In this document: piece after piece, positions 27,619 through 36,172 of the stretch
Position numbering within the stretch: position 1 is the first letter of the stretch
Layout of the letters: each line of letters begins with the position of its first letter
From: Gilvimarinus sp. DA14
GTDB lineage: Bacteria > Pseudomonadota > Gammaproteobacteria > Pseudomonadales > Cellvibrionaceae
Direction: 5' to 3'
Assembly: GCF_024204685.1 (NCBI RefSeq)
Contig: NZ_CP100350.1
Span: 2,148,501 to 2,212,500 of the forward strand
Length of the DNA stretch: 64,000 nucleotides
Position numbers and translations under genes: made by a program
The notes under the pieces: model-generated
Databases searched by the model: none
What the model was told of the DNA's origin: nothing
Seen by the model: the letters and a program-made list of their open reading frames with translations, nothing else

Positions 27619-28347
27619 GTGTCAGATACCAGCCAGTCTTATAGCAGCCACGTCGAACCTTCGTTTACCCCGGACAACGTCATCAAGGCGCTATCCATCG
27701 ATAACCTTATTTTTGGCCTCGATCACGGCAAGCTAGATATTCTGCTGATCAAGCATAAAGTGGGTATCAGCAAGGGACAGTGGGCGCTGCCTGGCGGCTG
27801 GATTCGCTACGACGAAAACCTGCGCGACGCCGCCACCCGCCACCTGCATGCGCTAACCGGGGTGACCGATCTCTACCTAGAGCAACTGAAAACCTTCGGC
27901 CGGGTAGATCGCTTCCCCTCCGAACGTGTGGTAACCGTAGCCTATTACGCCCTGGTAAGTGCCGAAGACTACAAGGTAGTGGCCGGCAACGACGCCACCG
28001 AAGCCTGCTGGTTTGGCATTCACGAGCTGCCGGAGCTGATTTTCGACCATAAAGAAATTATCAATTTCGGCATCCAACACCTGCAACAAGAAGTGCGCCG
28101 GCGCCCTATCGGTTTCAACCTGTTGCCGGAGAAATTTACCCTGCTGCAGTTACAAGAGCTTTACGAGGGCATTTTAGACACCAAACTGGATAAACCTAAC
28201 TTTCGCCGCAAAATCATGAAAATGAACTTACTGGCCAGCTGCGACGAAAAGCAACAAGGTGTGGCCCACCGCGCTGCCAAGCTCTACCGCTTTGACGAAG
28301 ACGCCTACCAGGCGCTGACGGAAAAAGGCTTCTCTTTCGAAATTTAA
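27619..28347 (+). CDS. Nudix-related transcriptional regulator of the xyl operon
   Basis: A protein of 242 aa with an N-terminal Nudix-fold domain (about 20-150) and a C-terminal winged-helix region (about 165-240), the layout of NrtR-type regulators. The Nudix box is degenerate: the usual REL.EE segment reads RHLHAL, so the catalytic glutamates are missing and hydrolase activity is unlikely. The Nudix-fold domain probably senses a sugar or sugar phosphate, as in AraR of Bacteroidetes. It diverges from xylB, which suggests control of the xyl operon and itself. The start is GTG at 27619, with AGG 11 bases upstream. Confidence 0.85.
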   Translation: MSDTSQSYSSHVEPSFTPDNVIKALSIDNLIFGLDHGKLDILLIKHKVGISKGQWALPGGWIRYDENLRDAATRHLHALTGVTDLYLEQLKTFGRVDRFPSERVVTVAYYALVSAEDYKVVAGNDATEACWFGIHELPELIFDHKEIINFGIQHLQQEVRRRPIGFNLLPEKFTLLQLQELYEGILDTKLDKPNFRRKIMKMNLLASCDEKQQGVAHRAAKLYRFDEDAYQALTEKGFSFEI

Positions 28348-28746
28348 CCACTTGACGCCCAATAGCTATAGCGCCATCGGCATTGGGCTGACTACACCCC
28401 CTCCTCTGCACTTATCCCCGCCCCACCACGGACAAATCTCTGCACAACCGCTATCAGGGGTTGTAGCTTGCATGATTTTAGTTTAGGTTATAGTTTTTAA
28501 GACTATAAGAAGCATGCAAAAGCCTGCTATTCCATTAACAGTGATCACCGTGTGGCCGCCAACGCCACAACACATCATCAGTGGCAGCTGAGCTCAAAGG
28601 CAAGAATAGATAATACCCAAGAGGCCATGCCGAGACTGCCGCCGCTGTCTGAACCTCAGGCCCGGCAAGCTTGCGGGCGCAATGTGATCTGCACGAGTAA
28701 AATGAGGGTGCGGTAAACGGTGTTATTTTAGCGATCGACTTAGATT
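28348..28746 (+). promoter_or_regulatory. 399-bp region upstream of the GH115 gene
   Basis: No gene is seen. It contains TTGCATG/CATGCAA (28468-28474, 28513-28519) around TTATAGT/ACTATAA (28488-28494, 28502-28508), nested but with centres about 4 bp apart. A smaller hairpin, GCCCG..CAAG / CTTGCGGGC, lies at 28660-28678. These are operator or leader-structure candidates for the alpha-glucuronidase gene. Confidence 0.4.
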
Positions 28747-31629
28747 ATGAATATTATTAATAAATTATCGACTGCCGCGGGACTACTCTCGATCCTAGCC
28801 ATACCCCAGAGCGTGTTAGCACTGGGCAACCCCAGCTTTGTCAGCGACACCCAAGGGGGCAACAGCTTCCCATTGGTGCACCGCGAGCAAAGTGCGCCCC
28901 TGTTGCATTACGCCCAGGCCGATGCCGCAGTGACCATCGCCTTAAAAAACCTGCAGGCAGATATCGAGCGGGTGAGCGAGCAGCGCCCCCAACTGACCAC
29001 ACTCGACCAATTAAACACCTTAAAAGGCTCAGTTAAACACGCTGTTATCGCCGGCCAAATCGGTACCAACCCGCTAATTGATGCACTGATTGCCGAAGGC
29101 AAGCTGGACACTCAAGCAATTGCCAATCGCTGGGAGGGCTACGTGATCCAGATGGTCGAGCAGCCAAACGCCCACATCGAACAAGCCCTGGTAATCGCCG
29201 GCACCGACCGGCGCGGGGTCGCCTACGGCATTTACGAGTTAAGTGAACAAATCGGTGTCTCCCCTTGGTATTGGTGGGCCGATGTGCCGGTTCACAAGCG
29301 AAACAATATTTACCTCGACGGCGACTTGAAAGTAGCCGACTACCCAGAAGTGAAGTATCGGGGCATTTTCCTTAACGATGAGGCGCCCGCCCTAACTGGC
29401 TGGGCTCACGAAAAGTTCGGCGGCTACAACCACGAGTTTTACGAAAAAGTCTTCGAGCTACTCACCCGTCTCAAGGCCAACTACCTCTGGCCCGCCATGT
29501 GGAACAACGCCTTCAATGACGACGACCCGCTGAACATGGTGCGCGCCCACGAATACGGCATTTTTATGGGCACCTCGCACCATGAACCCATGATGCGCGC
29601 CGATAAGGAGTGGAACCGCTACGGCGAAGGCCCCTGGGATTACGAGCGCAACCCGGAAAAACTGTACGACTTTTGGGTCCAGGGGGCTAAACGCAACAAA
29701 CCCTACGACTCCATCTACACCTTGGGTATGCGCGGTCAGGCCGACACCCCCATGAGTGACGAGCAAAATATTGATCTGCTGGAAAAAATTGTCGCCGACC
29801 AGCGGGAAATTCTGGACGATGTTTTCGAGCGCGACCTAAGCGAGATTCCGCAAGTCTGGGCTTTGTACAAAGAGGTGCAGGGTTACTACGAAGACGGTAT
29901 GCGAGTGCCCGATGACGTCACCCTGTTGTGGGCCGACGACAACTGGGGCAATGTGCGCCGCTTGCCCACCCCCGAAGAGCGCGAACGCGAAGGCGGTGCC
30001 GGTGTTTACTACCACTTCGATTATGTCGGCGGCCCTCGCTCCTATCGCTGGATGAATGTAACCCCCATCGCCAAAATATGGGAGCAAATGAACCTGGCCG
30101 ACGCCTTTGACGCGAAAAAGATTTGGATTGTTAATGTCGGCGATTTAAAGCCCCAGGAATTTCCCACCGAGTTTTTCCTGCGCCTGGCCTGGGACCCAAG
30201 TGAGTGGCCCAAAGAGCGCCTGGAAGAGTTTGGTAAGCTGTGGGCCGAGCGCGAATTCGGCGCCGAGTACGCCGCCGACATCGAAGATATTATCACCGGC
30301 TACACTCGCCAGAACGGGCGCCGTAAACCCGAACTGATGAGCCCGGAAACCTACAGCCAACTGAACTATCGCGAAGCGGATCGCATCAGTGCAGAGCTGG
30401 CAGGGCTGCTGGAAAAGGCCGAAACGATTTACCAAAAAATCCCCAGCCAATATCAGGATGCCTTTTTCCAACTGGTGTTACACCCCATCAAAGCGACCAC
30501 CATAATTCACGAGCTGTACAGCAACACCGCCAAAAACCGGCTGTACGCGGAACAGGGTCGCGCCAACGCCAACGAGTATGCCGAACGGGTTGAGGAACTG
30601 TTTGCCGCCGATGCCGCACTCAGCGAGCGCTATCACAGCATTAACCACGGCAAGTGGAATCATTTTATGAGCCAAACCCATATTGGCTACACCCACTGGA
30701 ATAATCCGCCCGCTAACACCCTGCCGGTCACCTATCGCTACCAACCTCACGACCAGCCGGATATGGGTGTGGCGGTTGAAGGGCAGGCCCAGAGCTGGCC
30801 CGCCACCGGCAACCTGGCACTGCCAGAGTTCAGCCCCTATGGCGCCACCAGCCATTACATCGACATCTACAACAAAGGCACAGCGCCGTTTGCCTTTACC
30901 GCCGAACCCAGCGAGCCCTGGATCAGCATCAGCCAAACCGAGGGTGAAATCACCACCGGCGAGCGTTTGCTGGTCAGTATCAACTGGCGAGAGGCCCCCG
31001 TGGGCCGCCATACCGGTCATGTGTTTATTAAGGGCACCGGCTGGGGCGGGGCGAAAGTGAAAGTCGAATCCTTCCTCCCCGATCTTGATACACGCGCCAA
31101 GGTGAAAGGGTTTATAGAGGCAAACGGTGTTATCGCCATTGAACCGGCAAACTACACCGCCAAGCAACCGGCCGACGGTATCGACTGGCAGGAAATACCG
31201 CTGCACGGTCATACCGGTTCTTCCATCTCCACCTTCCCAGTGACCGACACAAGTTTTGAGGATCTGCAGCACGCGCCTTGGGTGGAATACGATTTCTATC
31301 TGTTTGAGGCAGGCGAAATAACGGTAAAAGGTATCTTCGCGCCAAGCCTCAATTTTGTTCCGGGGCGCGGTTTGCGCTACGCGGTTGCTATAGACGATCA
31401 AGAACCCGAAATTGTGGATATTCTCAGTGACCTTTCCCACAGTGCCTGGCAAGAGGCCGTGCGCCAAGGGGCCCGAATCGCGACTACAAACCATAGCCTG
31501 GAGCAACCCGGTCAGCACACCCTGCGCATTTACGCCATAGACCCGGGCGTGACACTGCAGAAATTGATTATCGATACCGGTGGCCTGAAACCCAGCTACC
31601 TGGGGCCCGCGCCCAGTTACCACCGCTAA
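28747..31629 (+). CDS. GH115 xylan alpha-1,2-glucuronidase
   Basis: A glycoside hydrolase family 115 protein (960 aa, usual size). GH115 enzymes release (4-O-methyl)glucuronic acid side chains from glucuronoxylan, including internal ones. The signal peptide ends near VLALG, so it is exported. Family segments visible are GVAYGIYELSEQIGVSPWYWW, KANYLWPAMWNNAF, MGTSHHEPM and LWADDNWGN. The C-terminal domain (about 780-955) is beta-rich, as expected for the family. It lies just downstream of the xylose genes on the opposite strand to the operon, so it shares the pathway but not the transcript. Confidence 0.95.
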   Translation: MNIINKLSTAAGLLSILAIPQSVLALGNPSFVSDTQGGNSFPLVHREQSAPLLHYAQADAAVTIALKNLQADIERVSEQRPQLTTLDQLNTLKGSVKHAVIAGQIGTNPLIDALIAEGKLDTQAIANRWEGYVIQMVEQPNAHIEQALVIAGTDRRGVAYGIYELSEQIGVSPWYWWADVPVHKRNNIYLDGDLKVADYPEVKYRGIFLNDEAPALTGWAHEKFGGYNHEFYEKVFELLTRLKANYLWPAMWNNAFNDDDPLNMVRAHEYGIFMGTSHHEPMMRADKEWNRYGEGPWDYERNPEKLYDFWVQGAKRNKPYDSIYTLGMRGQADTPMSDEQNIDLLEKIVADQREILDDVFERDLSEIPQVWALYKEVQGYYEDGMRVPDDVTLLWADDNWGNVRRLPTPEEREREGGAGVYYHFDYVGGPRSYRWMNVTPIAKIWEQMNLADAFDAKKIWIVNVGDLKPQEFPTEFFLRLAWDPSEWPKERLEEFGKLWAEREFGAEYAADIEDIITGYTRQNGRRKPELMSPETYSQLNYREADRISAELAGLLEKAETIYQKIPSQYQDAFFQLVLHPIKATTIIHELYSNTAKNRLYAEQGRANANEYAERVEELFAADAALSERYHSINHGKWNHFMSQTHIGYTHWNNPPANTLPVTYRYQPHDQPDMGVAVEGQAQSWPATGNLALPEFSPYGATSHYIDIYNKGTAPFAFTAEPSEPWISISQTEGEITTGERLLVSINWREAPVGRHTGHVFIKGTGWGGAKVKVESFLPDLDTRAKVKGFIEANGVIAIEPANYTAKQPADGIDWQEIPLHGHTGSSISTFPVTDTSFEDLQHAPWVEYDFYLFEAGEITVKGIFAPSLNFVPGRGLRYAVAIDDQEPEIVDILSDLSHSAWQEAVRQGARIATTNHSLEQPGQHTLRIYAIDPGVTLQKLIIDTGGLKPSYLGPAPSYHR

Positions 31630-31659
31630 CCCTACCCTGTAGCAACCTCAGGAACTTTG

Positions 31660-31684
31660 CCCGGCCCTGCGCCGGGTTTTTTTT
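31660..31684 (+). terminator. terminator after GH115
   Basis: CCCGGC (31660-31665) and GCCGGG (31671-31676) form a short GC stem followed by eight T. Confidence 0.85.
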
Positions 31685-31747
31685 GCTTCAGTGCCGACTA
31701 TACTGAGAGACTTCAAACACCCATTGGCAAGCTAACGAGAGACTTCT

Positions 31748-32194
31748 ATGGAACAGCAAACTCTTATTCGCATCCTGGCATCTTGTGTATTCGCAGCCGG
31801 TCTCAGCGGCTGCAGCACTACCGGCGGCCCATCCACCAATATAAGTTCTATTTTGCAGGACACTACCGGCCAAAACGGCCGCGCCTGTATCGATGCCGGC
31901 GACATTCGCGGTTATGGCGTACTGGAAAAAAATGTAATTTCCATTGACGCTTTTAACAAATACTATTTGGCCACGGTGCTGCCCGGCTGCACCAACCTAG
32001 AGGTATCCACGCGGGCCATTTTTGAGCAGCGTTTTGCCGAGGTTTGCGGCGGTGGCATGGACAGTGTGCGCACCGGTGGCGACAATTGCACTATTCGCAG
32101 TATCTTTGAGTTTGAGGATCGCAGCGAAGCCTTTGCCGCCCACGAGCAGGCGTTGGCAAAGCAAGCCGAGATAAAAAAAGCGCAGGACAATTGA
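31748..32194 (+). CDS. small lipoprotein of unknown function
   Basis: A lipoprotein of 148 aa. The signal peptide has lipobox LSGC (Cys22). The mature part has four further cysteines, which could form two disulfides, and a stretch ending in a charged helix. The pattern (RACI...I..Y.V...N.ISID..NKYYL....PGC..L) resembles small proteobacterial lipoproteins of a DUF type, possibly DUF6491, but I am not certain of the family. It is probably monocistronic. The MITE-like element begins 5 bases after its stop. Confidence 0.75.
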   Translation: MEQQTLIRILASCVFAAGLSGCSTTGGPSTNISSILQDTTGQNGRACIDAGDIRGYGVLEKNVISIDAFNKYYLATVLPGCTNLEVSTRAIFEQRFAEVCGGGMDSVRTGGDNCTIRSIFEFEDRSEAFAAHEQALAKQAEIKKAQDN

Positions 32195-32198
32195 GTCT

Positions 32199-32467
32199 TA
32201 GGGCCTGTTAACACTAATTAAATGCAGCCTGTTGCGACTAAAAATTTGCCAATCAAGGCGCGAGGAGAGTGGTTTGGTTATTCCAAATGAACGACGAGCA
32301 ACGCAGAGTGGCGGATTTTTAGCCGCAACCCGAAGGGCTGGAGCCAGTTTTGCCCCCAGCGTTGTTGCCGATCGCTTATTTGGAATAACCAAACTGTGCT
32401 CACGACGCCTAGCTGGAGACAAAACTGGCTTCCAGCAGGCGCATTTAATTAGTGTTAACAGGCCCTA
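32199..32467. mobile_element. MITE-like element, 269 bp, 27-bp perfect terminal inverted repeats
   Basis: The ends 32199-32225 and 32441-32467 are perfect 27-bp inverted repeats beginning TAGGGCCTGTTAACACTAAT. An inner pair, GTTTGGTTATTCCAAAT (32272-32288) / ATTTGGAATAACCAAAC (32378-32394), also matches perfectly. There is no transposase and the short frames inside are not genes. Both ends carry TA, as expected for a TA target duplication of the IS630/Tc1-mariner type, so it may be a non-autonomous relative. The right end supplies the stop codon of the response regulator on the minus strand. Confidence 0.8.
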
Positions 32468-32899
32468 GTGGATTCGGGTATTCAGGCGTAACCAATAGTG
32501 GCTGACAGCCTGCAGAAGCTGAGCAAACCCCTCAAAATCCAGCGGCTTTTGCAGGTAGCTACTGGCGCCCAGCGCATACCCATGAGCGATATCATCGCGC
32601 TCATCCGAAGTGGTTAGCATGGCAATTGGCGTATGGCTGTAGCTGGACGAGGCGCGCAGCGTGCGCAACACATCAAAGCCGCTGATTTGCGGCAAATCGA
32701 TATCCAACAAAATTAAACCCGGCTTGCGCTCTGCGGGCCTGTGTTCATAGCGGCCGGAGGCAAAGGAAAAGTCCAATGCCTCTTCACCGTTAGTGACGAT
32801 TTGCAAATCGTAACAGGAATCAAGTCGCGCAAAAGCCAATTGCGCCAGTTCCGCTTCATCCGGGTTGTCTTCCACCAGCAATATCGTGTCCCTGTCCAC
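32465..32899 (-). CDS. single-domain response regulator (RcpA-like)
   Basis: A receiver domain without an output domain (144 aa from GTG at 32899). Acidic residues sit in VEDNPDE, the phosphoryl-accepting Asp66 in ILLDIDLP, the conserved Thr in MLTTSD, and the Lys in LQKPL. This is the type of long REC protein paired with phytochrome-like kinases. The gene overlaps the kinase gene by 44 nt, so the two are coupled; the GTG has AGGA 9 bases upstream. The open frame reaches back to 32977, but the extra residues are kinase sequence in another frame. Its TAG stop lies in the end of the MITE-like element, so the original C-terminus may have been slightly different. Confidence 0.88.
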   Translation of the reverse strand: MDRDTILLVEDNPDEAELAQLAFARLDSCYDLQIVTNGEEALDFSFASGRYEHRPAERKPGLILLDIDLPQISGFDVLRTLRASSSYSHTPIAMLTTSDERDDIAHGYALGASSYLQKPLDFEGFAQLLQAVSHYWLRLNTRIH

Positions 32900-34445
32900 T
32901 GTCCTTGTTCCTATCCCAAAAAGTAAAATAAAAAATCGCTCCCTCGCCGGGCCGCGACTCGGCCCATACCCGACCACCGTGTCGTGCCACTATACGCTGC
33001 ACGGTAGCCAGACCGATACCCATACCTTCAAATTCACTACTCTTATGCAGCCGGGTAAAAGGGGAGAATAACCGACTCGCATAGCGCATATCAAAACCGG
33101 CGCCATTGTCACGCACAAAATAGACCGGAACATCTTGCTGCGCATTAAGTCTGCCGAACTCAATAAGAGCCCGAGGCTCTTTACTGGTGTATTTCCAGGC
33201 GTTGTGAACCAAGTTATTCAATAGCATCCGGACAAAACGCGCATCGGCCTCAACGCAAATGTTGTCTTCTATGCTCACCTCGAGCTGTCGCTCAGGGTGC
33301 TGGGCCCGCAGTTCAGCAATGGCGCTTGAGACAAAGTCCGACAGATTAACGGTGGCCACATAAAGCTCGCCCTGCGTGGCCCGCGACAACTGCAAAAAAC
33401 TGTCGATCATTTCGCTCATTTCCTGCACCCCTGCCTCAATACGCTGTAGGTAGTGGCGCTGCTTATCGCTGTAATCGGGCGCCACCTGCTCCGCGAGAAT
33501 ACGGCGAAAGCCTTCAATGCGCCGCAGAGGGGCACGCAAATCGTGCGAGACAGAATAGCAAAAACTTGCCAGCTCACCGTTGGCCGCTTCCAGCTCCGAA
33601 GTGCGCTGCGCCACCCGTTCCTCCAGCACCGCGTTGAGATGCGACACCTCTTTCTCCGCGCGTCGTCGGGCGACAATGTCGTCGGCAAGCGCCAGATTTA
33701 CCTGGCGCATATGATCGTGAGCATCCTGCAGTTTTTGAGTCAGATCGTTAAACGAATCAACCACCAAGTCGAGTTCATCTGGTTCACGAGCGGCGCGACG
33801 ATTAAGTCGCAAAGCCGGTCCCGGAGTGGAGAGGTTAAAGGCCGACAAGTGGCGCGCTATATGCCCCAAATGAACCGTAACCAAACGATAAAACATCAAA
33901 AGAATAAACATTGACACCAAAAAAGTCTTTATCGTCTGGCTCAGCAGAATGACGACCGCCTTGTCCCACAACCTTGCATACAATTGCTCAAGCGAAGCCT
34001 GCACCCGCAACACACCGATGGTGCGCTCCTGGGAGGGAAACTGACGCACAATTTTGTAATCCCTGACAATGGTATTAACTTCGGTAAACTCCCCGGATTC
34101 GATCACAATAGGGCTGCTACTGCTATCGCCCATCTCATATACGGCGACCGCGGAAATATCGGGAAGCTGGCGGATGCCGTCCAGCTGCAGGCGCAGCTGG
34201 GTCACATCCAGATTCCAAAGACTGGCGCCTATGCTGCCGATGTAGCTGCTTTCAATGTCAACTAAGCGGCTCTTAATTAAGCCTAGATCGCGTTTGTAGT
34301 CGGTAAATAACTGAACTCCTGTAGCGATCAGCGTAACCAAAGAGCTGAACAAAATTATGCTGACCAGTAAGCGTCGACCAATTCCCCGGCGCTCCAGCGC
34401 TAGGCGCAATTCGGAAAGCTTGCGTTTTTTCCAGAATTCGGCCAT
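32856..34445 (-). CDS. membrane sensor histidine kinase with HAMP
   Basis: A 529-aa kinase. TM1 is about 25-45 and TM2 about 163-187, with a periplasmic sensor domain between, followed by a HAMP-like segment, a coiled coil (about 240-290), HisKA with His301 (YSVSHDLRAPL) and HATPase with N, G1 (DNGAGFDM) and G2 (GMGIGLATV) boxes. The catalytic part resembles those of bacteriophytochromes that signal to RcpA-like receivers, matching its partner downstream. Its ATG shares one base with the stop of the substrate-binding protein gene upstream, so that protein may be its periplasmic sensing partner. Confidence 0.93.
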   Translation of the reverse strand: MAEFWKKRKLSELRLALERRGIGRRLLVSIILFSSLVTLIATGVQLFTDYKRDLGLIKSRLVDIESSYIGSIGASLWNLDVTQLRLQLDGIRQLPDISAVAVYEMGDSSSSPIVIESGEFTEVNTIVRDYKIVRQFPSQERTIGVLRVQASLEQLYARLWDKAVVILLSQTIKTFLVSMFILLMFYRLVTVHLGHIARHLSAFNLSTPGPALRLNRRAAREPDELDLVVDSFNDLTQKLQDAHDHMRQVNLALADDIVARRRAEKEVSHLNAVLEERVAQRTSELEAANGELASFCYSVSHDLRAPLRRIEGFRRILAEQVAPDYSDKQRHYLQRIEAGVQEMSEMIDSFLQLSRATQGELYVATVNLSDFVSSAIAELRAQHPERQLEVSIEDNICVEADARFVRMLLNNLVHNAWKYTSKEPRALIEFGRLNAQQDVPVYFVRDNGAGFDMRYASRLFSPFTRLHKSSEFEGMGIGLATVQRIVARHGGRVWAESRPGEGAIFYFTFWDRNKDSGQGHDIAGGRQPG

Positions 34446-35212
34446 TAGAAATAGTACTGCGACTTAATGCGGTCGATTACCCCTTGCGCTTTCATCTCGG
34501 CAATAGCGCGGTTAAGTGTTGGTAAAAGCTGCAGGTGAGGGGATTTATTGGAGCACTGTAAGCGCAAGGGAACGTCGGCAAGTTTTAGCGGCTGACCCAG
34601 TTTGTCACCCAGATTGTTATTGTCCGCCAAATAGCGAATCGTAGGTATTGCACCGGCAATCGCGTCTACCCTTGCGCGCGCCAATTTACGCAAAGACATC
34701 AGGTAGTCGGTGTCGAGAACCTTAATAAAAGATTCATCTGTATCGAACTGTGGAGTAATGCTGGAGCCGCGAATCAGGGCCACTTTTTTTCCTTCTAACG
34801 CGGAATAATCGGGAAGCTCAACATTTTTTGCTGGCACCACACCAATGTCGTGATAGGCCACCAGCTCACCCGCGGTCACAAACTCTTCACTGCGGGGAAC
34901 CAGAATTGTACAGTCGTGACTGCCCAGTTCCAGCTCCCTATCCACTCGGGCAAAAGGCGTTAGTGATACTTCAATATCCGCATCCACGCGTTCGCGTAGA
35001 GCTTTCACCATTTCTATAAACGCGCCTTTCATCTCACCGCTGTCGGCATCCTGCCACCCCCAGGGCGCAACCTCTAGTGAAATAAATTTTAACGTTACCG
35101 GCTCGGCAAGGCTCTTAGCGCCCCACAGTAACCCAACTGCCACCAGCGCGGCCTTCATAACACCAAATAAAACACCAAACTGTCTCACCACAATACCCTT
35201 ATCTTTATTCAT
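34445..35212 (-). CDS. periplasmic solute-binding protein (SBP family 3)
   Basis: A solute-binding protein of 255 aa with a signal peptide ending near SLAEP. The fold pattern (APWGW.D..SGEMKGAFIEMV, then ALIRGS..TPQFD) fits family 3 amino-acid-type binding proteins. No ABC permease or ATPase genes are nearby. Its stop overlaps the start of the histidine kinase gene (TAATG), followed by the response regulator. A signalling role, presenting a ligand to the kinase, is therefore more likely than transport. The ligand is unknown. Confidence 0.88.
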   Translation of the reverse strand: MNKDKGIVVRQFGVLFGVMKAALVAVGLLWGAKSLAEPVTLKFISLEVAPWGWQDADSGEMKGAFIEMVKALRERVDADIEVSLTPFARVDRELELGSHDCTILVPRSEEFVTAGELVAYHDIGVVPAKNVELPDYSALEGKKVALIRGSSITPQFDTDESFIKVLDTDYLMSLRKLARARVDAIAGAIPTIRYLADNNNLGDKLGQPLKLADVPLRLQCSNKSPHLQLLPTLNRAIAEMKAQGVIDRIKSQYYF

Positions 35213-35377
35213 TCACCCTCTTATTCGGGGCATCTACTCACTGGCGACGCCAGTCAGGCGCCGATATACCTAAAAGACTCGTAAGGGGCGCAACTTGCTG
35301 TCGCTTCCCGCGAGTCCACGCTGCTTTGAGCAGCTTCAATGTATCACCATTCCTTCCCTTTATATAGGTAACTTACT

Positions 35378-36172
35378 ATGAACGCATCCGTTATATTAGT
35401 GGTTGGCGACAAGTTCGCAGCTTACGCGCAAGGCAAAGACGTTATCACCAAAACTCAGCTGCTGGGGCTCCTGGCGCTGCCCCAGCACCTTCTCCCTTTT
35501 TCTGGCCGAATTAAGTTAGTACCTGGCCAAGGGTTAGGCGATCAATGTGTGAGGCAAATTCTAGAGCAAGCTGACAACCTAGCTCGCCACGCTCAATTTG
35601 ATTTCAGCCTATGGCGGCAACTGCCAGCTCGTGCCCCAGTTAAGCTTAGTCACAAGCACCAGATCGAAAATACGCTTATTTCATCACCGGCGAGAATGGC
35701 AGAGGACATATTTCAGCTGCATTTATTGATCGATGAAGACGGGGAGCTTATGCAGGACCATCAAAGTGGCCAGCATGTTCAGGGGATGCTGCTGATTGAA
35801 GCCGTACGTCAGGCGACGGTCGCTATAACTGAAGCCTATTATCTGGCAGAAAGCAGCGGTGACTATGCATTTGTCCTGAATAAGATGGCGGTTCAGTACA
35901 ATAACTTCTCCTTTCCTCTTCCTGCCAGTATTTTGTGTACCGTAACTGCCAAAAAACTGGATCTTCCCAAAAAGATTAGTCTGACTATAGAGGCTGACGT
36001 TGTGCAATGTGGAACCTGTGTATCTCACTTGCAGTTTCAGATAGCAGCTGTCGAAAAGAAACGCATTTTCAGTCAGGAGAACCGCCAGGCCATTGCAGCG
36101 CAAAAGCGCCACGTCAATTATCTCACTGATATCACTCATCAACTTTCAGCCGCAGAGGAGGATCAGGCATGA
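35378..36172 (+). CDS. AfsA-like hotdog-domain protein
   Basis: A 264-aa protein resembling the AfsA family, which in Streptomyces joins a beta-ketoacyl chain to dihydroxyacetone phosphate in the first step of gamma-butyrolactone signal synthesis. The key evidence is DHQSGQHVQGMLLIEAVRQA (128-147), which closely follows the AfsA motif with conserved His, Glu and Arg. A second segment, VKLSHKHQIENTLI (about 88-101), fits the first half of the fold. Only one motif-bearing hotdog repeat is clear; AfsA has two. The N-terminus (about 1-80) is unrecognised. It overlaps the phosphatase gene by 4 nt (ATGA). The two genes look less GC-rich than their neighbours, so transfer is possible. Confidence 0.75.
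   Translation: MNASVILVVGDKFAAYAQGKDVITKTQLLGLLALPQHLLPFSGRIKLVPGQGLGDQCVRQILEQADNLARHAQFDFSLWRQLPARAPVKLSHKHQIENTLISSPARMAEDIFQLHLLIDEDGELMQDHQSGQHVQGMLLIEAVRQATVAITEAYYLAESSGDYAFVLNKMAVQYNNFSFPLPASILCTVTAKKLDLPKKISLTIEADVVQCGTCVSHLQFQIAAVEKKRIFSQENRQAIAAQKRHVNYLTDITHQLSAAEEDQA

Noticed and set aside
28214-28411. Minus-strand frame at the end of the Nudix-like regulator
   Set aside because: It is antisense to the real gene with no ribosome site.
30478-31623. Long 381-aa antisense frame in the GH115 gene
   Set aside because: It is a shadow of GC-rich coding sequence; the plus-strand GH115 protein is unmistakable.
32198-32468. Two short frames inside the MITE-like element
   Set aside because: They arise from the inverted-repeat structure on both strands, not from coding selection.
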